Source: Ctenosaura bakeri (lineage: Eukaryota > Chordata > Lepidosauria > Squamata > Iguanidae). From it: a stretch of 64,000 nucleotides of DNA. The notes under the pieces were generated by a model, which saw only the letters and a program-made list of their open reading frames with translations, made no database searches and was not told the DNA's origin. The position numbers and the translations under genes were made by a program. Positions within the stretch are counted from its first letter, which is position 1. Each line of letters opens with the position of its first letter. This document shows positions 33,375 to 44,064 of the stretch, in pieces. The DNA is taken from contig CAOLHI010001033.1 of NCBI GenBank assembly GCA_948474755.1, positions 124,001-188,000 of the forward strand. Direction: 5' to 3'.

Positions 33375-33495
33375 TAACCCTAAATATGCTGAAGAAACCA
33401 TATCCCATCCCATCTTGGAAGCTAAGCAAAGTCAGATTAGTACTTGGATGAGGGATTACTCAGGAATTCCAGGTGCTGTAGGCTATATTTCACGT
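33375..33495 (+). mobile_element. 5S rRNA-derived SINE, head part
   Basis: CATCTTGGAAGCTAAGCAAA, TTAGTACTTGGATGAGGGAT and TCCAGGTGCTGTAGGCTATA match the 3' two-thirds of 5S rRNA. The SINE body breaks off after GCTATATTTCA; the matching body and tail occur 670 bp away at 34163-34275. Confidence 0.8.
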
Positions 33496-34162
33496 TTCAG
33501 CCCATTTTCTTTGTTGGAAGGCTGTTGATGGGTGTTTCAATGGTATCTAGCATACCTGGAAACTATGAATGTCTTTTGGTGTATTCTGAGTGATTTTCTT
33601 CCATACAATTTTTGGAGGATGCTGCTGAGATGTGGTGGTCTTTGAGGACTCTAAGTGGCTGCTAAAAGTCCCTGGAGGCTTTTTTCTCTGCCCATGAGCA
33701 AAAAGATTTCATAGGTATTTGCACTACTGTCTTCCTATAAAAGTCACTTAAGACTTCCTGTATTTTACAGGTAGAGAAATGCAGCAAATGGAAGCGAAGC
33801 AGGACATTGGTCCTGAAGACTTACTCAAAAAGTTGCATTTATGACTGAAACAAAATCCTCCAAAATTACATTGCAGAGCAGGCTAACAGCTGGGAAGTAA
33901 TTTCTTTGTACAGCTTACATGCATCACCAAGATCTAATGAGTAGTGTTCTCTGTTCTACATTGTATAAATTTATTTATAATTATGTCTATGATATAACCA
34001 GCACATATTGCAGAAACTTGTTATGGACAACTTGTAATCCACCACTAAGAAGGTTCATCAGATTATTAAATAAGGCAAGGCAGATCAAAGCCAGTTCTAC
34101 CCCCAAATATCAACATTTTGGTCTGGTGTTATAGTACAAGTTCATTCAGGTGTCATTCTAAA
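33496..34162. other. Sequence between two parts of a 5S SINE
   Basis: This 667-bp segment has no recognised repeat, terminal inverted repeat or coding region. If the flanks belong to one SINE, it is an insertion of unknown type; if not, they are two independent partial copies. Confidence 0.4.
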
Positions 34163-34275
34163 TGCTGTGTTTCAGCGGAAGGACCATCTCCGAGTATCCC
34201 TTGCATAAGAAAGCCCTATGAAGTTAATGAGGTTGTGATAAGTCACCTGGCAACTTGAAGGCACATATACACTTA
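34163..34275 (+). mobile_element. 5S rRNA-derived SINE, body and tail
   Basis: GTTTCAGCGGAAGGACCATC, AAGAAAGCCCTATGAAG and TAAGTCACCTGGCAACTTGA, then AGGCACATATACAC, match the body and tail of the copy at 4420-4665. Confidence 0.75.
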
Positions 34276-35829
34276 AAATTATCATTTTTATGCAGCTTTT
34301 ATAAAAAGTAATTGTAATAGTATACGGAGATGGGAACAATAACATGTAATAATAAAAAAGTATTTTAAAATGTATTTAAATTTATATGTTTACATACATA
34401 TGTGGACAAAGATCCATTCACAAATTATTAAGCAGATATACAATCATCCAAATATAAGTATAATTCTGGCAAAATGAACAAACTGGGCTTATTTGTGATT
34501 TTCTTGTTATTTCTTGTCATATTTATTTTTCTTCCTCTGCTTTGTTCTTTTTAAAGTGTTTTGATTTCACTAAGACCATAAATTCATCCACTTGTTGTTG
34601 CTTTAAAGTTAAAACTTGAGATGTGAAGAAAAAAGAAGGAGTACGGCTACTGGAAATTGAAGGAAGCACTATCCTGTATATGGAAAGACTTTTTTTTATA
34701 TAGTCATTGTTTTCCTACAGTGGAGCTTGATGCTGATTAAGGTACTATTCTAACACTTTCTGGCAATGTTGTTTACCTAGAAAAAACATTGACAGCAAAA
34801 ATGCGGGTAGAGAGTCAGGAAATGAGCTCACTTTGTGGCTGCATGGCTAGCCATCCGACAGCTTCATTTGGTTGAACTTTGCTCTCTCTTGGCAATTACC
34901 TCAGAAAAGCCCCTTGCATACATAGAATAAAAACAGCCTAGAGATGCGCGAAAGATGGCAATCTGCTCAAAAACCTTGCAGACAGGAATGCTCATTAAGG
35001 AGTCTCTCTAGTCATTGTTTTGTGAGCCTCGGAGGAACCATCAGGGCTCTTATTTAAACGAAGAGTTCCAGCAGACAGGTATACAGAAACCTGTCAAGAG
35101 AAACTGGTGGTGTAGTGGGAGAGGGCGGCAGCTGGCAGGGGTAATGTGCAGCTGTATAAGTGAATTAAACAAGCCGTGCATTTCTGTGGTTTATCTGTAT
35201 TGGAGCTGCTTTGTTATAAAGTCAGGGTCTGTCACTGCAAAAGACAAGGTCAGGCTGCAGCAGAGAGGACAAAGCTAGCCTCCTCCGGTTCCCAGGTTAC
35301 TGGATGGGAGGGATGCAATTTTCATTGCTGTGTGGAACTGACTGTTCTGAGGTGCTGAAGGGTTCTTTAATGAATGCTGAGCGGCTGTGTTTGAAGTTAG
35401 AAGGTCAGTCAAATATTCCCTGTAACCTTGGAGGGCTTAATCATGCCCTGAGTGCTAGCCGAGCTATTGAAAAGCAACCATCTCAAACGGGATTTTGGCT
35501 CTCGCTTCTTTTTCGTCTGGCTGAGGTAATCCACAGATTGGAATGTTTCACTTCAGCAGGAATTGTGGTGGGAGGGGGGTTCACAGACAAGCCATTTGGA
35601 CTTGCTGGGTTTGGATTTGCCTCACAACCTTTGTTCAAATCAAAAAATCTTTGGGCCTTCAGTGAAATCTCCGTGACCACAATAACCAGTACCGGCCCTA
35701 GACATTCTTTTCTCCACTTGAAGGCAAATTATCATTTTAAAAAAAATGTACCAAAATGGATTCAGGGAAATGGTGTCCTGTGTTGAACCTGCTGTTCCCA
35801 TCCATGTTACAAGACCTTAAAAATATTAC
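34276..35829. other. Unique sequence, no gene recognised
   Basis: The 160-codon frame at 35304-35786 is the longest here but has no domain, no repeat origin and no convincing splice sites. The 34.9-35.8 kb part is slightly more GC-rich than its surroundings and repeat-free, so a regulatory element is possible. Confidence 0.4.
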
Positions 35830-35925
35830 TGGTTTGGACTGTAACTCCTGGAACGCCCCCATCAGAATGGACAGCAGCATGTTGTTTGAGGATTTTGGGA
35901 ACTGTAATTCAGAAACATAAATATT
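35830..35925. repeat. Short palindromic 'aactcccag' interspersed repeat
   Basis: GGACTGTAACTCCTGGAA on the left mirrors GGGAACTGTAATTC on the right around a CAGCATGTTG core. Related pieces occur at 8928-8995 and around 59060-59117. The class is unresolved, possibly a MITE. Confidence 0.55.
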
Positions 35926-36144
35926 CCATGCTATTTCATCATGGTAAGGTCGGCCCGCTCTTGGTTCAAGAGACATCCCAAGACCCTTTGCTTCCTGAGG
36001 TGAAGCATGACTGCCCCTTTTATATAAAGAACCTGACTGGCAGACCATTGAGTTCTACATCAATGGTGAAGACAACATCTTCTACCACATCTGAGAGCAT
36101 GACTCTACCTCAGCATCAATAGTTCTGTCTTCTACTATCTCTCT

Positions 36145-36425
36145 TGTTGGAAAATGCTTCCCAGCCAAGCATTCTCTTTACCCCTCTTCACCCATTTTCT
36201 ATTAGAACAATGAGGCCTTAGAGAGTAAGGGCTTCCTGTGTGCCTCTGCCCTATGCATGCTGCCTCTGTTATTTTCCCCATTTGCTCAGTCCTCATTGTG
36301 GGGGTGTACCTGAGCATCCACACCATGTGACCAAAGAACCATCTAAGTGTATTTGCAAGAACATAAAAGACTCCTGCCTCTCTTGTTCTCTCTCTCTGTT
36401 ACTCTTACTCCCTCTCCCTCCCTCC
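36145..36425 (+). repeat. Copia 5' LTR, 3'-truncated
   Basis: About 280 bp alignable to the start of the 3' LTR: shared words include AAATGCTTCCCA, CCAAGCATTCTCTTTA, TATTTTCCCCATTTGCTCAG and TTTGCAAG. Similarity fades in a CT-rich stretch near 36425. Confidence 0.85.
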
Positions 36426-36499
36426 GATTCCAAAATCAGATTCCAAATCTAATCCAAACCAAGATGTCTATCTAGATTTGTTTGCAGTAGAAGGAGAAG

Positions 36500-38215
36500 G
36501 CTACCAGCAACCAAGTATGGAGAACTCTTTCATTTTCCAGATGTCTTGCAGCCTACTAGCACTCCCAGCACTTTCAGAGCACCTGAGGCACAAGAGGCTG
36601 CTAATGCAGAGGATCTCCCCAGGTGACCAGAAACTGGATGGTGAGCCAGAGGTAAAGCCAGGTATCCAAGTCTAGCTGAGAAAGTCCCAACAGTCCAATA
36701 GAGGTCTGCCAGCTGATAGATTCTCTTATCTAGCCATAGGGGATAGGCTTTCACAATCTCTAATTGGCAAAAGATCAAGAGATTACCAGAGTCAGATACT
36801 GAGAAATGGGTCCAAGCTGCTAGTGAAGAGATATAATCTTTAGATAAAAGTGAAACATGGACTTTGTTAGAATTATCCAAATGTAAAGAGGCAATTGGCT
36901 ATAGATGGATCTTTACCATAAAGCAGCAGGATGCGGACAGGGCAATTCAAAGATATAAAGTAAGACTTGTAGCGAAGGGCTATAGTCGAAAATATGGTGA
37001 AGACCACAATGAAACCTTTGCTCCACTATTACACAACTATTACAACTCTCTTATGTTTTGCTGCATTAAAGCAAATTCATGTTCAACAACTAGATATTGA
37101 AACAGCCTTCCCATATGCTAATCTAGATGCAGAACTTTACATGGAACAACCTCCAGGATTTGAAATTCCAGGGAAGGAACATCTTATGTGTAAACTGAAA
37201 AAGAGCATTTGTGGTTTGAAGTAGGCTACCAGAACATGGAGTGAGGAGCTAAACCAACTTCTTATCACTCCAGGAATGTTTGACAAATGTGTATACAAAA
37301 GGTTCAGAAATAATAAATGGACTTACCTTATAAGCTAACTGGCTTTTATCCTGTGCTGTCAAGACAAGGCAGATAGTGAATAATTCAAAATCTCAAGAAA
37401 GGGGTAGACATTAAAATTTGGGAGACATCTCACACTGTCTTGGAGTACAAAAGAATAAAAAACAGAAGATAATAGAGCTTCTGGAATGCCTTGGTCTAAA
37501 AGATGCTAAAGTCATGCCAACCGCAGTAGAAGTGGGTTTGTTAAGAAACACTGAAAAAGCTAAACCTTTAAGAAATGCTGTCAAGTATAGAACTGTAGCT
37601 GACAAACTTCTATAAATTGCTAATTTCACCAGGCCTGATATTGCAAATACACTTGAAATTGTGTGCAGAATGGTAAAGTCTCCCATTGAAAAAGACCTCA
37701 TTGCAGTGAAAAGAGTAGCCAGATATTTAAAAGGAGCTGCAGATCACAAACTGATGCTATCAGTCAGTGACCAACCCTGATGGGCTACACAGATGTGGGC
37801 TGGGGACTTGGCAGACAGAAAGTCAATAAGTGGGGACCTGATTTTCTATGGTGGAGGAACCATAAGCTAATCAAGTAAAAAACAGTCTGCAATTACTTTT
37901 TCCTCCACAGAGGAGAATGCATGTCTGGAAAAGCAGCCTATGATGAAATACAGTGGTTACATAGCTTATTTTCAGATTTTGGGATAACAAAACCAGAGCC
38001 AATTATTTAGTTGCAAGACAACTGAAGCTGCATCAGGATTTCTGAGAGTGAGAAGCAACTCAAAAAGAATATTGACAGAGCCTTCCACAAGGTGGAACAG
38101 ATGTGTCAAGATAGGCTTGTTGAGCTAACATACTGCAGTACAGAAGTTATGATTGCTGAAACAGCCACCAAGCCTCTCCTCAAAGACTTCCAAAGAAAGG
38201 ATTCAAGTCGTTGAT
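36500..38215 (+). pseudogene. Copia pol: reverse transcriptase and RNase H remnants
   Basis: From the left: CNLQPTSTPSTF-type linker residues; RT start YRWIFTIKQQDADRAIQRYK and VRLVAKGYSRKYG (36895-37003); QLDIETAFPYANLDAELYME and MCKLKKSICGLK in a second frame; MGDISHCLGVQKNK in a third; then TRPDIANTLEIV and VARYLKGAADHKL. RNase H-like GYTDVGWG lies near 37785 and a TKPLLKDFQRKD tail near 38170. At least three frameshifts and many stops show it is dead. The catalytic YVDD box is not recognisable. Confidence 0.88.
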
Positions 38216-38243
38216 TGGGATGCAAGAGAATGAGCAGGGGAGT

Positions 38244-38787
38244 TGTTGGGAAATGCTTCCCAACCAAGCATTCTCTTTAACCCCCTTCACCCATTTACTA
38301 TGAGAAGAATGGGGTTTTAGATAGTAAGGGTTTTCTGTATACCTCTACTCTATACCTGCTGTGTCTAAAATTTTCCCTATTTGCTCAGTCCCCCATTGTA
38401 GGGATGTATCTGAGCAAACACATCATGTCACCAGAGAACCATATAAGTATTTTTGCAAGTAGATGAAACTCCTCTCTCTTTCTTTTTCTTTCTCCCTCCT
38501 CCCTCAAGATGACATCTGCTGCTCTTCTTGAGAATTTCCTGTAGTTAGCCAGGGTTTAGGTACCTCATGCATATGTTTGAATGTACCTTTAAATGTAATT
38601 ACTGGTAGTAAAGTTTTTAGGTATGATACTGTTTACTTTACTTTGCTAAAACTGTCTCAGAGGAACCTAAGAGATTCAGTGCTTCCACTTGTGAACTTTG
38701 CTAAAGGCAGCTGAGTCTTAATTGAACCAGTCTTCATCTTTCCAAGAAAAGGAGCTAACACTCTGGAAATCTACTTCTAAGCCAACA
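38244..38787 (+). repeat. Copia 3' LTR
   Basis: About 544 bp, bounded by TGTTGG and CCAACA. A CATATAAGTA box near 38441 could be its TATA element. The end was set from the inverted terminal bases and the flanking near-duplication; it extends about 280 bp beyond the part shared with the 5' LTR. Confidence 0.75.
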
Positions 38788-38999
38788 TCACTGTCATTCA
38801 CTCACTGCTCTACTTGGTGCATGCTAGATGTCTACTTGAACAAATGTTGTGATTTCATGGACTGAGTTGTCTCCCCTCAAACAAGCTTCTCTGGTCAGGG
38901 GATTTTCTTAATGGTGCTGTCTGTGCCACGCCGACAGGAAGAGACCATGTGAGGCAGTCAGTTCAAACAATCATTGCCACAAGGGCAGAGGCTCTGGAA

Positions 39000-40000
39000 C
39001 AGTGGTTCTCAACCTTCCTAATGCCACGACCCTTTAATACAGTTCCTTATGTTCTGGTGACCCCCAACCATGAAATTATTTATTTATTATTTACAATGCC
39101 CCCCCCCGGCAAAGGCCGCCTTGCCGGCCAGGAATGGGGGGGCAGGCAGGGAGGGAAAGAGAAGCCGCATGTCTCCCCCGGAAAAAAACTCCGAGAACCC
39201 CCCCAGGCTCTGCTTCTGCTTCGCTCTCGTTTCCACTGGGGGGGGGAGTGTGGGGAAAGTTTCCAGAGTGTCAACCCTGGCCGGGGGGAGGAATCCCAGC
39301 GTCTTTGTCTTTTGCGCCGGGCGCAGCTCGCCTCCCCGGAAAAGCGCCACCTTGCGGCCCCCCTGCCCTTCTGCAGCGCCCCCCTCCGTGGCGAGTGGGG
39401 CAGGGGCCATGGCAAGGAAGGGGCCTGCCCCCTGTGCTGCCGCCGCCCCCCCCAAGCCAGCCCATCAGACAGGAGGTTCTCCCAGTAGTGGAGAAGGGGA
39501 GCGATTTCAGTCCCTTCTGAACAGGGGGCAGGAGGATGCGAGTGTGTGGCTTGCGCTTGCGCACCACCACTCCTGGGCCTTTTCTGCATGTTACCTTATC
39601 GCGGAGGTGGGGGGTGCCGTTCGCACAAGCAGGTTCTTGCGCGAGGCGCTCTCTTCGCTGCTCTTTTGTCCCACAGCTGGCTTCCTGATTGTGCGACCGC
39701 CCTGCCCCTTCCTTCTGCAGTGCAGCCTGGGGCGGAAAAGGCCCAGGAGTGGTGGTGTGCAAGCGCGAGCCACGCGCTCGCGTCCTCCTGCCCCCTTTGG
39801 CGGGAGCACGTGCAGCCACACGCACTCCCGCCAAAGGGGGCAGGAGGACGCAAGCGCATGGCTTGCGCTTGCACACCACCAACGAGGGAATGGAGCCTAA
39901 GACCATCGGAAATGTGTATTTTCCGATGGTCTTAGGCAACCTCTGTGAAAGGGTCATTCGACCCCCAAAGGGGTCATGACCCACAGGTTGAGAATCGCTG
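39000..40000. mobile_element. Non-autonomous hAT transposon with GC-rich interior
   Basis: The left end CAGTGGTTCTCAACCTTCCT and right end AGGTTGAGAATCGCTG are inverted repeats of the hAT Charlie/SPIN/URR1 kind. An 8-bp duplication flanks it: CTCTGGAA (38992-38999) and CTCTGCAA (40001-40008), one mismatch. About 100 bp at each end look like ordinary hAT sequence (GTGACCCCCAACCATGAAAT; CCCCCAAAGGGGTCATGACC). The roughly 780 bp between are very GC-rich and encode no transposase. A perfect subterminal hairpin (GCCTAAGACCATCGGA with its complement) lies at 39895-39937. Confidence 0.9.
39100..39890. repeat. GC-rich cargo of the hAT element with nested inverted repeats
   Basis: CpG-dense DNA in which three related ~65-bp blocks (39527-39590, 39745-39803 and 39822-39885) occur in both orientations. 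Shared words include GGGGGCAGGAGGA and GGCTTGCGCTTGC with their complements. Long frames on both strands are open because stop codons are rare in GC-rich DNA. They show no domain, so I do not call genes. Confidence 0.75.
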
Positions 40001-40168
40001 CTCTGCAAGATGGGAATCTGAGGGGGTTGGCAAGTCAGGCAGAACAGTTGGGGGTTCATCCAACATTGTCTCACTCCCCCAGTAGCCAGTCCAAGCAAGT
40101 ATTGCCACAAGGGAGATTGGGAATGTCAAGGAGTAGGTCAGGTGGAAAAGTTGGCACTGCCCCAGCTA
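40001..40168. other. Short spacer
   Basis: No feature beyond the hAT target duplication at its left end. AGTATTGCCACAAGGG near 40098 resembles ATTGCCACAAGGGCAG at 38974, just left of the hAT element, so a short local duplication is possible. Confidence 0.4.
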
Positions 40169-40334
40169 GAGTTGCCAGGTGAAATGAGGGACAAGGCTGC
40201 TATTTCTTTAATGTATATGTAGAACAGGGAATGTCAGCAGGTGTTACTAATTACACATTTACCTCCTGAAATTTCCTCTTCCATCTAACCATCAAAGGGA
40301 CAGCAGTTTTGTCCTTTATTTCACTTGGCAACTC
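40169..40334. mobile_element. Small MITE with TA duplication
   Basis: Left end GAGTTGCCAGGTGAAATGAG and right end CTTTATTTCACTTGGCAACTC are inverted over about 25 bp, flanked by TA (40167-40168 and 40335-40336). At 166 bp with no coding capacity, it fits a Tc1/mariner-mobilised MITE of a family unrelated to the pogo ones here. Confidence 0.8.
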
Positions 40335-40516
40335 TATATCCAGCATCTACTACTTAAGCTGGTCAAGACTGTTTCATGATAAGACCACCTTTGAAAGTGT
40401 TGCTTTACCATTGCTTCATAAGGCTAGCTCCCAGAGCATGACAAGGTACTTTATCTTGATTTTACCATCTTTTTCCATTTTCACTAAATGCACAGCACTG
40501 CATTTGCTATTACTGT

Positions 40517-40715
40517 GGTCATTTCCACACTAGTGTTACAGTGCTATTCTTCCACTTTCAACATCCTATGGAATCCTGGGGTTTGTAGTTTAGGAAGGGC
40601 CCTTTAGAATTCTCAGCCAGAGAGCTCCTTGGTCTCAGGAAACCACAAACCCCAGAATTCTACCAGATGCTGGAAGTGGAATAATAGCACTATAACAGTG
40701 TAATGTGGAAAGGCC
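40517..40715. mobile_element. Palindromic MITE
   Basis: Left arm GGTCATTTCCACACTAGTGT with TTACAGTGCTATTCTTCCAC, right arm to AATGTGGAAAGGCC. The interior CAGCCAGAGAGCTCCTTGG is shared with related copies. The flanks do not give a clean 3-bp duplication. Confidence 0.88.
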
Positions 40716-41507
40716 CTGTTTCTGATCCCTTTTCTCTCTAATGTGTTGGTTACTTGCAGTTTTTGGAGAAAGAGTTGTGATAACAAACTTCGAAGTGATA
40801 AGTCATAAATACAGAAAATGGATTCTGTTTCTCCATGCCCAGTGTACACCTTTTGTGCTTGTGTTTGTTTGTGTTTTGTTTTGGGGGGTTGGGAACTTAC
40901 AGGATGTACTCCAACATTAATGGATCAACAGAGGGAGACTCATGGGAGAATCTAAAATGCTATGCTGATATTTATGTAAACCATTTTTTAAAATTTATAA
41001 TGAGATATGTTACAGAGCTGTATTCATGTGGATTTTGTTTCCTTCCCTCTGAAATCAACTGTTCAGACCAAATGTGAGACTCAAACCTACAACCTTAAGG
41101 TTAAGAGTTAACCCACTGCCACAACAGCTTACCAGGCCAGTGTACAAAATAAGAACAATGAAAACATCCATACATTACAGATGGAGAGAGGAAGCCAGAA
41201 ATAAGTGAGTTGCCTTGCAGCTGCAACTGTACCACAAAGAGAACACGCAAGCCATTGGACCATAACAGAACACAGCAAGGTTCAGTGACAGAGCTGAAGG
41301 CAGGTCAGCCAGTGCTTAACTTCTGACAGCAGACATTTGAAGACTTACACATATCTGCAAATTTTGTTTTGTCAAAAATATACTTTTGATATTGAAAGAC
41401 TTGCACAATAAATCCTTCCCCTATAAAATTATTTACAAAAATATCAGCATCTCCAAAGAAGAGTTTCTAGTGTGTTAATAGCAACAGCTGTTAATGTTCC
41501 AGGAATG
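40716..41507. other. Mostly unique; tRNA-like relic near 41061-41136
   Basis: On the minus strand 41136-41061 reads GGCCTGGTAAGCTGTTGTGG and later GTTGTAGGTTTGAGTCTCAC, with A- and B-box-like words. A decayed tRNA pseudogene or SINE head is possible. Nothing else is supported. Confidence 0.35.
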
Positions 41508-41625
41508 TAAGAAGCTGCTCTTTGTCAAGTCAGACCCTCTGTTAACCTAGCATAGTAGTGGCAGTGGCTCCCCCAGCATCTCTAGCAGCAGGGCTTGTAG
41601 AGTGAGATGACTGCTCCAGGTAGGG
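41508..41625 (-). mobile_element. tRNA-Ala-type SINE, 3' part (minus strand)
   Basis: AAGCTGCTCTTTGTCAAGTC, AGACCCTCTGTTAACCTAGC and GTGGCAGTGGCTCCCCCAG follow, in reverse, the body and tail of the SINE family whose head is at 2575-2725. Confidence 0.5.
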
Positions 41626-44064
41626 GATACTGAGAGAGAGCTGCAAGATTTGTGCTGCACTCCTTCAAGTATGGTGGAGGATGATGTCTTACTGGTCATG
41701 TCAAAGGATTCAGCTGCTAGCTCAATTGAGTTTTGTCCATGGCATGAGAGGAGAGCTTTCTTGGGTTTGTTTTGTTGTATTTTGTTCTGTCTTAAATAGC
41801 AAAATGTCTTGGGCAGAGAATCAATGATGTCACTAGTATTTGATCCACTGAACCTCGGACTTCTAAATGCAAAGCATCCACTCTTATTACCGAACAATGG
41901 TGCCTCTCCAGTTGTACAGGTTCTAGATAGGGGGCACACATATTTGCAACATTTCTCTGGAATGCCAGCAAGGAATGTTTTGTTTGGAAGATAGCGCAAA
42001 AACCCTCAGCTTTCTGTTTTTTATCACCTTATTCTGTGTAGATTTCTTTTGGATGCTCCTAGTCCTTGCCTGTCCTAGGGGATGCCCCAGTTCACTTTTG
42101 CTTGCTTTTGTGGGCTCCATGGCTTCTGCAAGATGAAGACGAAAAAGGAAGAGGCCAGCAGTGAGCAAGAGACAGCTGTCTGAGAAGAGAAAGCATTCCC
42201 TTGGTGTATTATTTTCAGCTGTATTGAGTTGGAAGAATACTGTTGCTACAGTAACTTGGTATGATATTATTATCCTCTTAGGCTTCCTTTCATGGACACC
42301 TCACCCCCTAAAAACCCTCCAGCTATTCCACAGGTCGGTCTTCTCATGGGAGGGGGTGGTACTGATGTGTGGATTATCTAGTAGCATATTTTGCATTTTT
42401 AAAAATTATCCCACACAGATGTAGAAATGTAAATGAAGTGGCAGGGCCAAAGGAACAACATATATCTTAATGTGAGTGATGGGCAGATTTTAGACGTGTG
42501 GGATCTTTTTCTTTTCCCCTGAGAATTTGGAGCTCTATAAATTGGAGTCTGATCGAAAGACATGCTTGTAGAATTAAATATTCTAGATCCAAAGAATTTG
42601 TTTTGAGGACCAGGACTGAAATGCAGCCTATAGTCATTATTCTGTATAAAAATTCATTCCCGGTTATCCCATGTCATCTCAGTTTGTGCTTATGTGCAGG
42701 TGTCTACCCTGTCCCATGCAGCCTGCAAAGTGTGTGTGTGGGTGGGGGGAAGGAATTCTAGCTGTACATTCCTGACAGGGTGCCCTCACCCTTTTGCTCT
42801 CCTATGGAGTTTGATGGATTATAACAGGAAGATGCCCTGGCAGGAAGAGATGAACCCACCATGTGAATGATAGCCTCTCTCATCAGTGTCGGCAGTAGGA
42901 AGAGGAGAATGCGGAAGACGTTAATCTTGTTATTACATTTATTTCTTTGTGTTTCTCTCTCTCTAGAGACTTTAGAGATCAAGAAACAAAATTTTCTGTG
43001 CGAAAACAATGTTACTGAAGATTTAGAGGCTACCTGGGCAAAATGACAATTCTACACCATTTCGTAGTTTGAATCACCCTGAGCCGTAGAGATTGTAGAT
43101 ATTCATGCCTTGGAAGATTCTGTTTGTGGAGGTACTAATTTAGACTTTTTAAAAACTGATTTTGTGAGAAAGCTACCTTCCCCCGCTGCCCAAAAAATGA
43201 GGAGTTAACTCCCTCTCTCTAGCTGCTACAGTCCTGATAATTATCTATCCTTCCACAGCAATTTGAATTTCCCCGTGGATATTACAGGCAAAGAGATACT
43301 TGAGATCTCATCTAGCTTGATCCTCAGCTTCTCAAATGGCAATAAAATACCACCTCCCTTTCAGATGCTACCTCACTCACCCTAGCAGTAAGAATGGCTG
43401 CATATAACAACATCCAGTTCAGCCAGGACACTGCAAGCTTGGTATATGATACAAGTTAGTGCTGATATGTGGTAGCTTAGGTATTGCTGTGCAGCAAGGC
43501 ATACTGATAAACTCTCTTTAAACCTTTATAGTATTTTTATCTCTGCCAGACACCAGAACAGTAAAGCTGTTAAAATGTACAGTATACATAGTTTTCAGCA
43601 GGACATATTGGTTTGGCTCCTTGCCATGAATCACACAGTACTTTATTTTTTTTTAATCCCGCAACAGTACATGAAGTATCTGTCCAGCAAAGATATCCAA
43701 CACTGAGCTGTATATGATGTCATCTGGGGGGAAGGGCTGTTTTAAAAAGAAAAAAAGGAGAAACTAAGAGAGAATTTAATTAATCTTTGTCAGTACTAGA
43801 CAAAGGAATGATGTTGCTGTAGGAGATGCCTGAGCTGCTTCAAACCTGTAATTCTGAAGAGCAGGACAATAATGGGCTGAAGCCACAATGAGGATCCATC
43901 TGGCACTCGGTCATCAACCTCACTACATCAGCCTGAAATGTTCATGGGGTAAGACTTTTTCTTTTTCTTTCTTCTTATTGCCATGGAGCTGAAAGAATAC
44001 ACTTATACAAGATTCTGACTAGTTCACATACAAACAAAAGCCAGGCTAGGAAAATAATCTAACT
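41626..44064. other. Unique sequence, no gene recognised
   Basis: Frames such as 41547-41999 (minus) lack domains. No named repeat was found. Confidence 0.45.

Larger units (their letters stand above)
36145..38787 (+). mobile_element. Ty1/copia LTR retrotransposon, internally deleted
   Basis: Two direct repeats starting TGTTGG (36145 and 38244) flank a decayed copia pol region. The right repeat ends CCAACA at 38787, which is the inverted match to the start. TCTCT (36140-36144) and TCACT (38788-38792) fit a 5-bp target duplication with one mismatch. A purine tract (GAGCAGGGGAGT) directly precedes the right LTR. Gag, protease and integrase are absent, and the left LTR loses its last part (after about 36425), so one deletion probably removed LTR end through integrase. 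The pol order RT-RNase H, without integrase after it, is the copia arrangement. Confidence 0.88.

Noticed and set aside
35304..35786. 160-codon plus-strand frame
   Set aside because: No recognised domain, no repeat origin and no clear splice signals. A frame of this length is plausible by chance in 64 kb.
39070..40110. Several long overlapping frames on both strands (up to 279 codons)
   Set aside because: They lie in the GC-rich interior of a hAT element where stop codons are rare. All frames are open to a similar degree, with Ala/Pro/Arg-rich translation and no domain.
41061..41136. Possible tRNA gene on the minus strand
   Set aside because: Only A- and B-box-like words survive. The stems do not pair well, so at most it is a relic.
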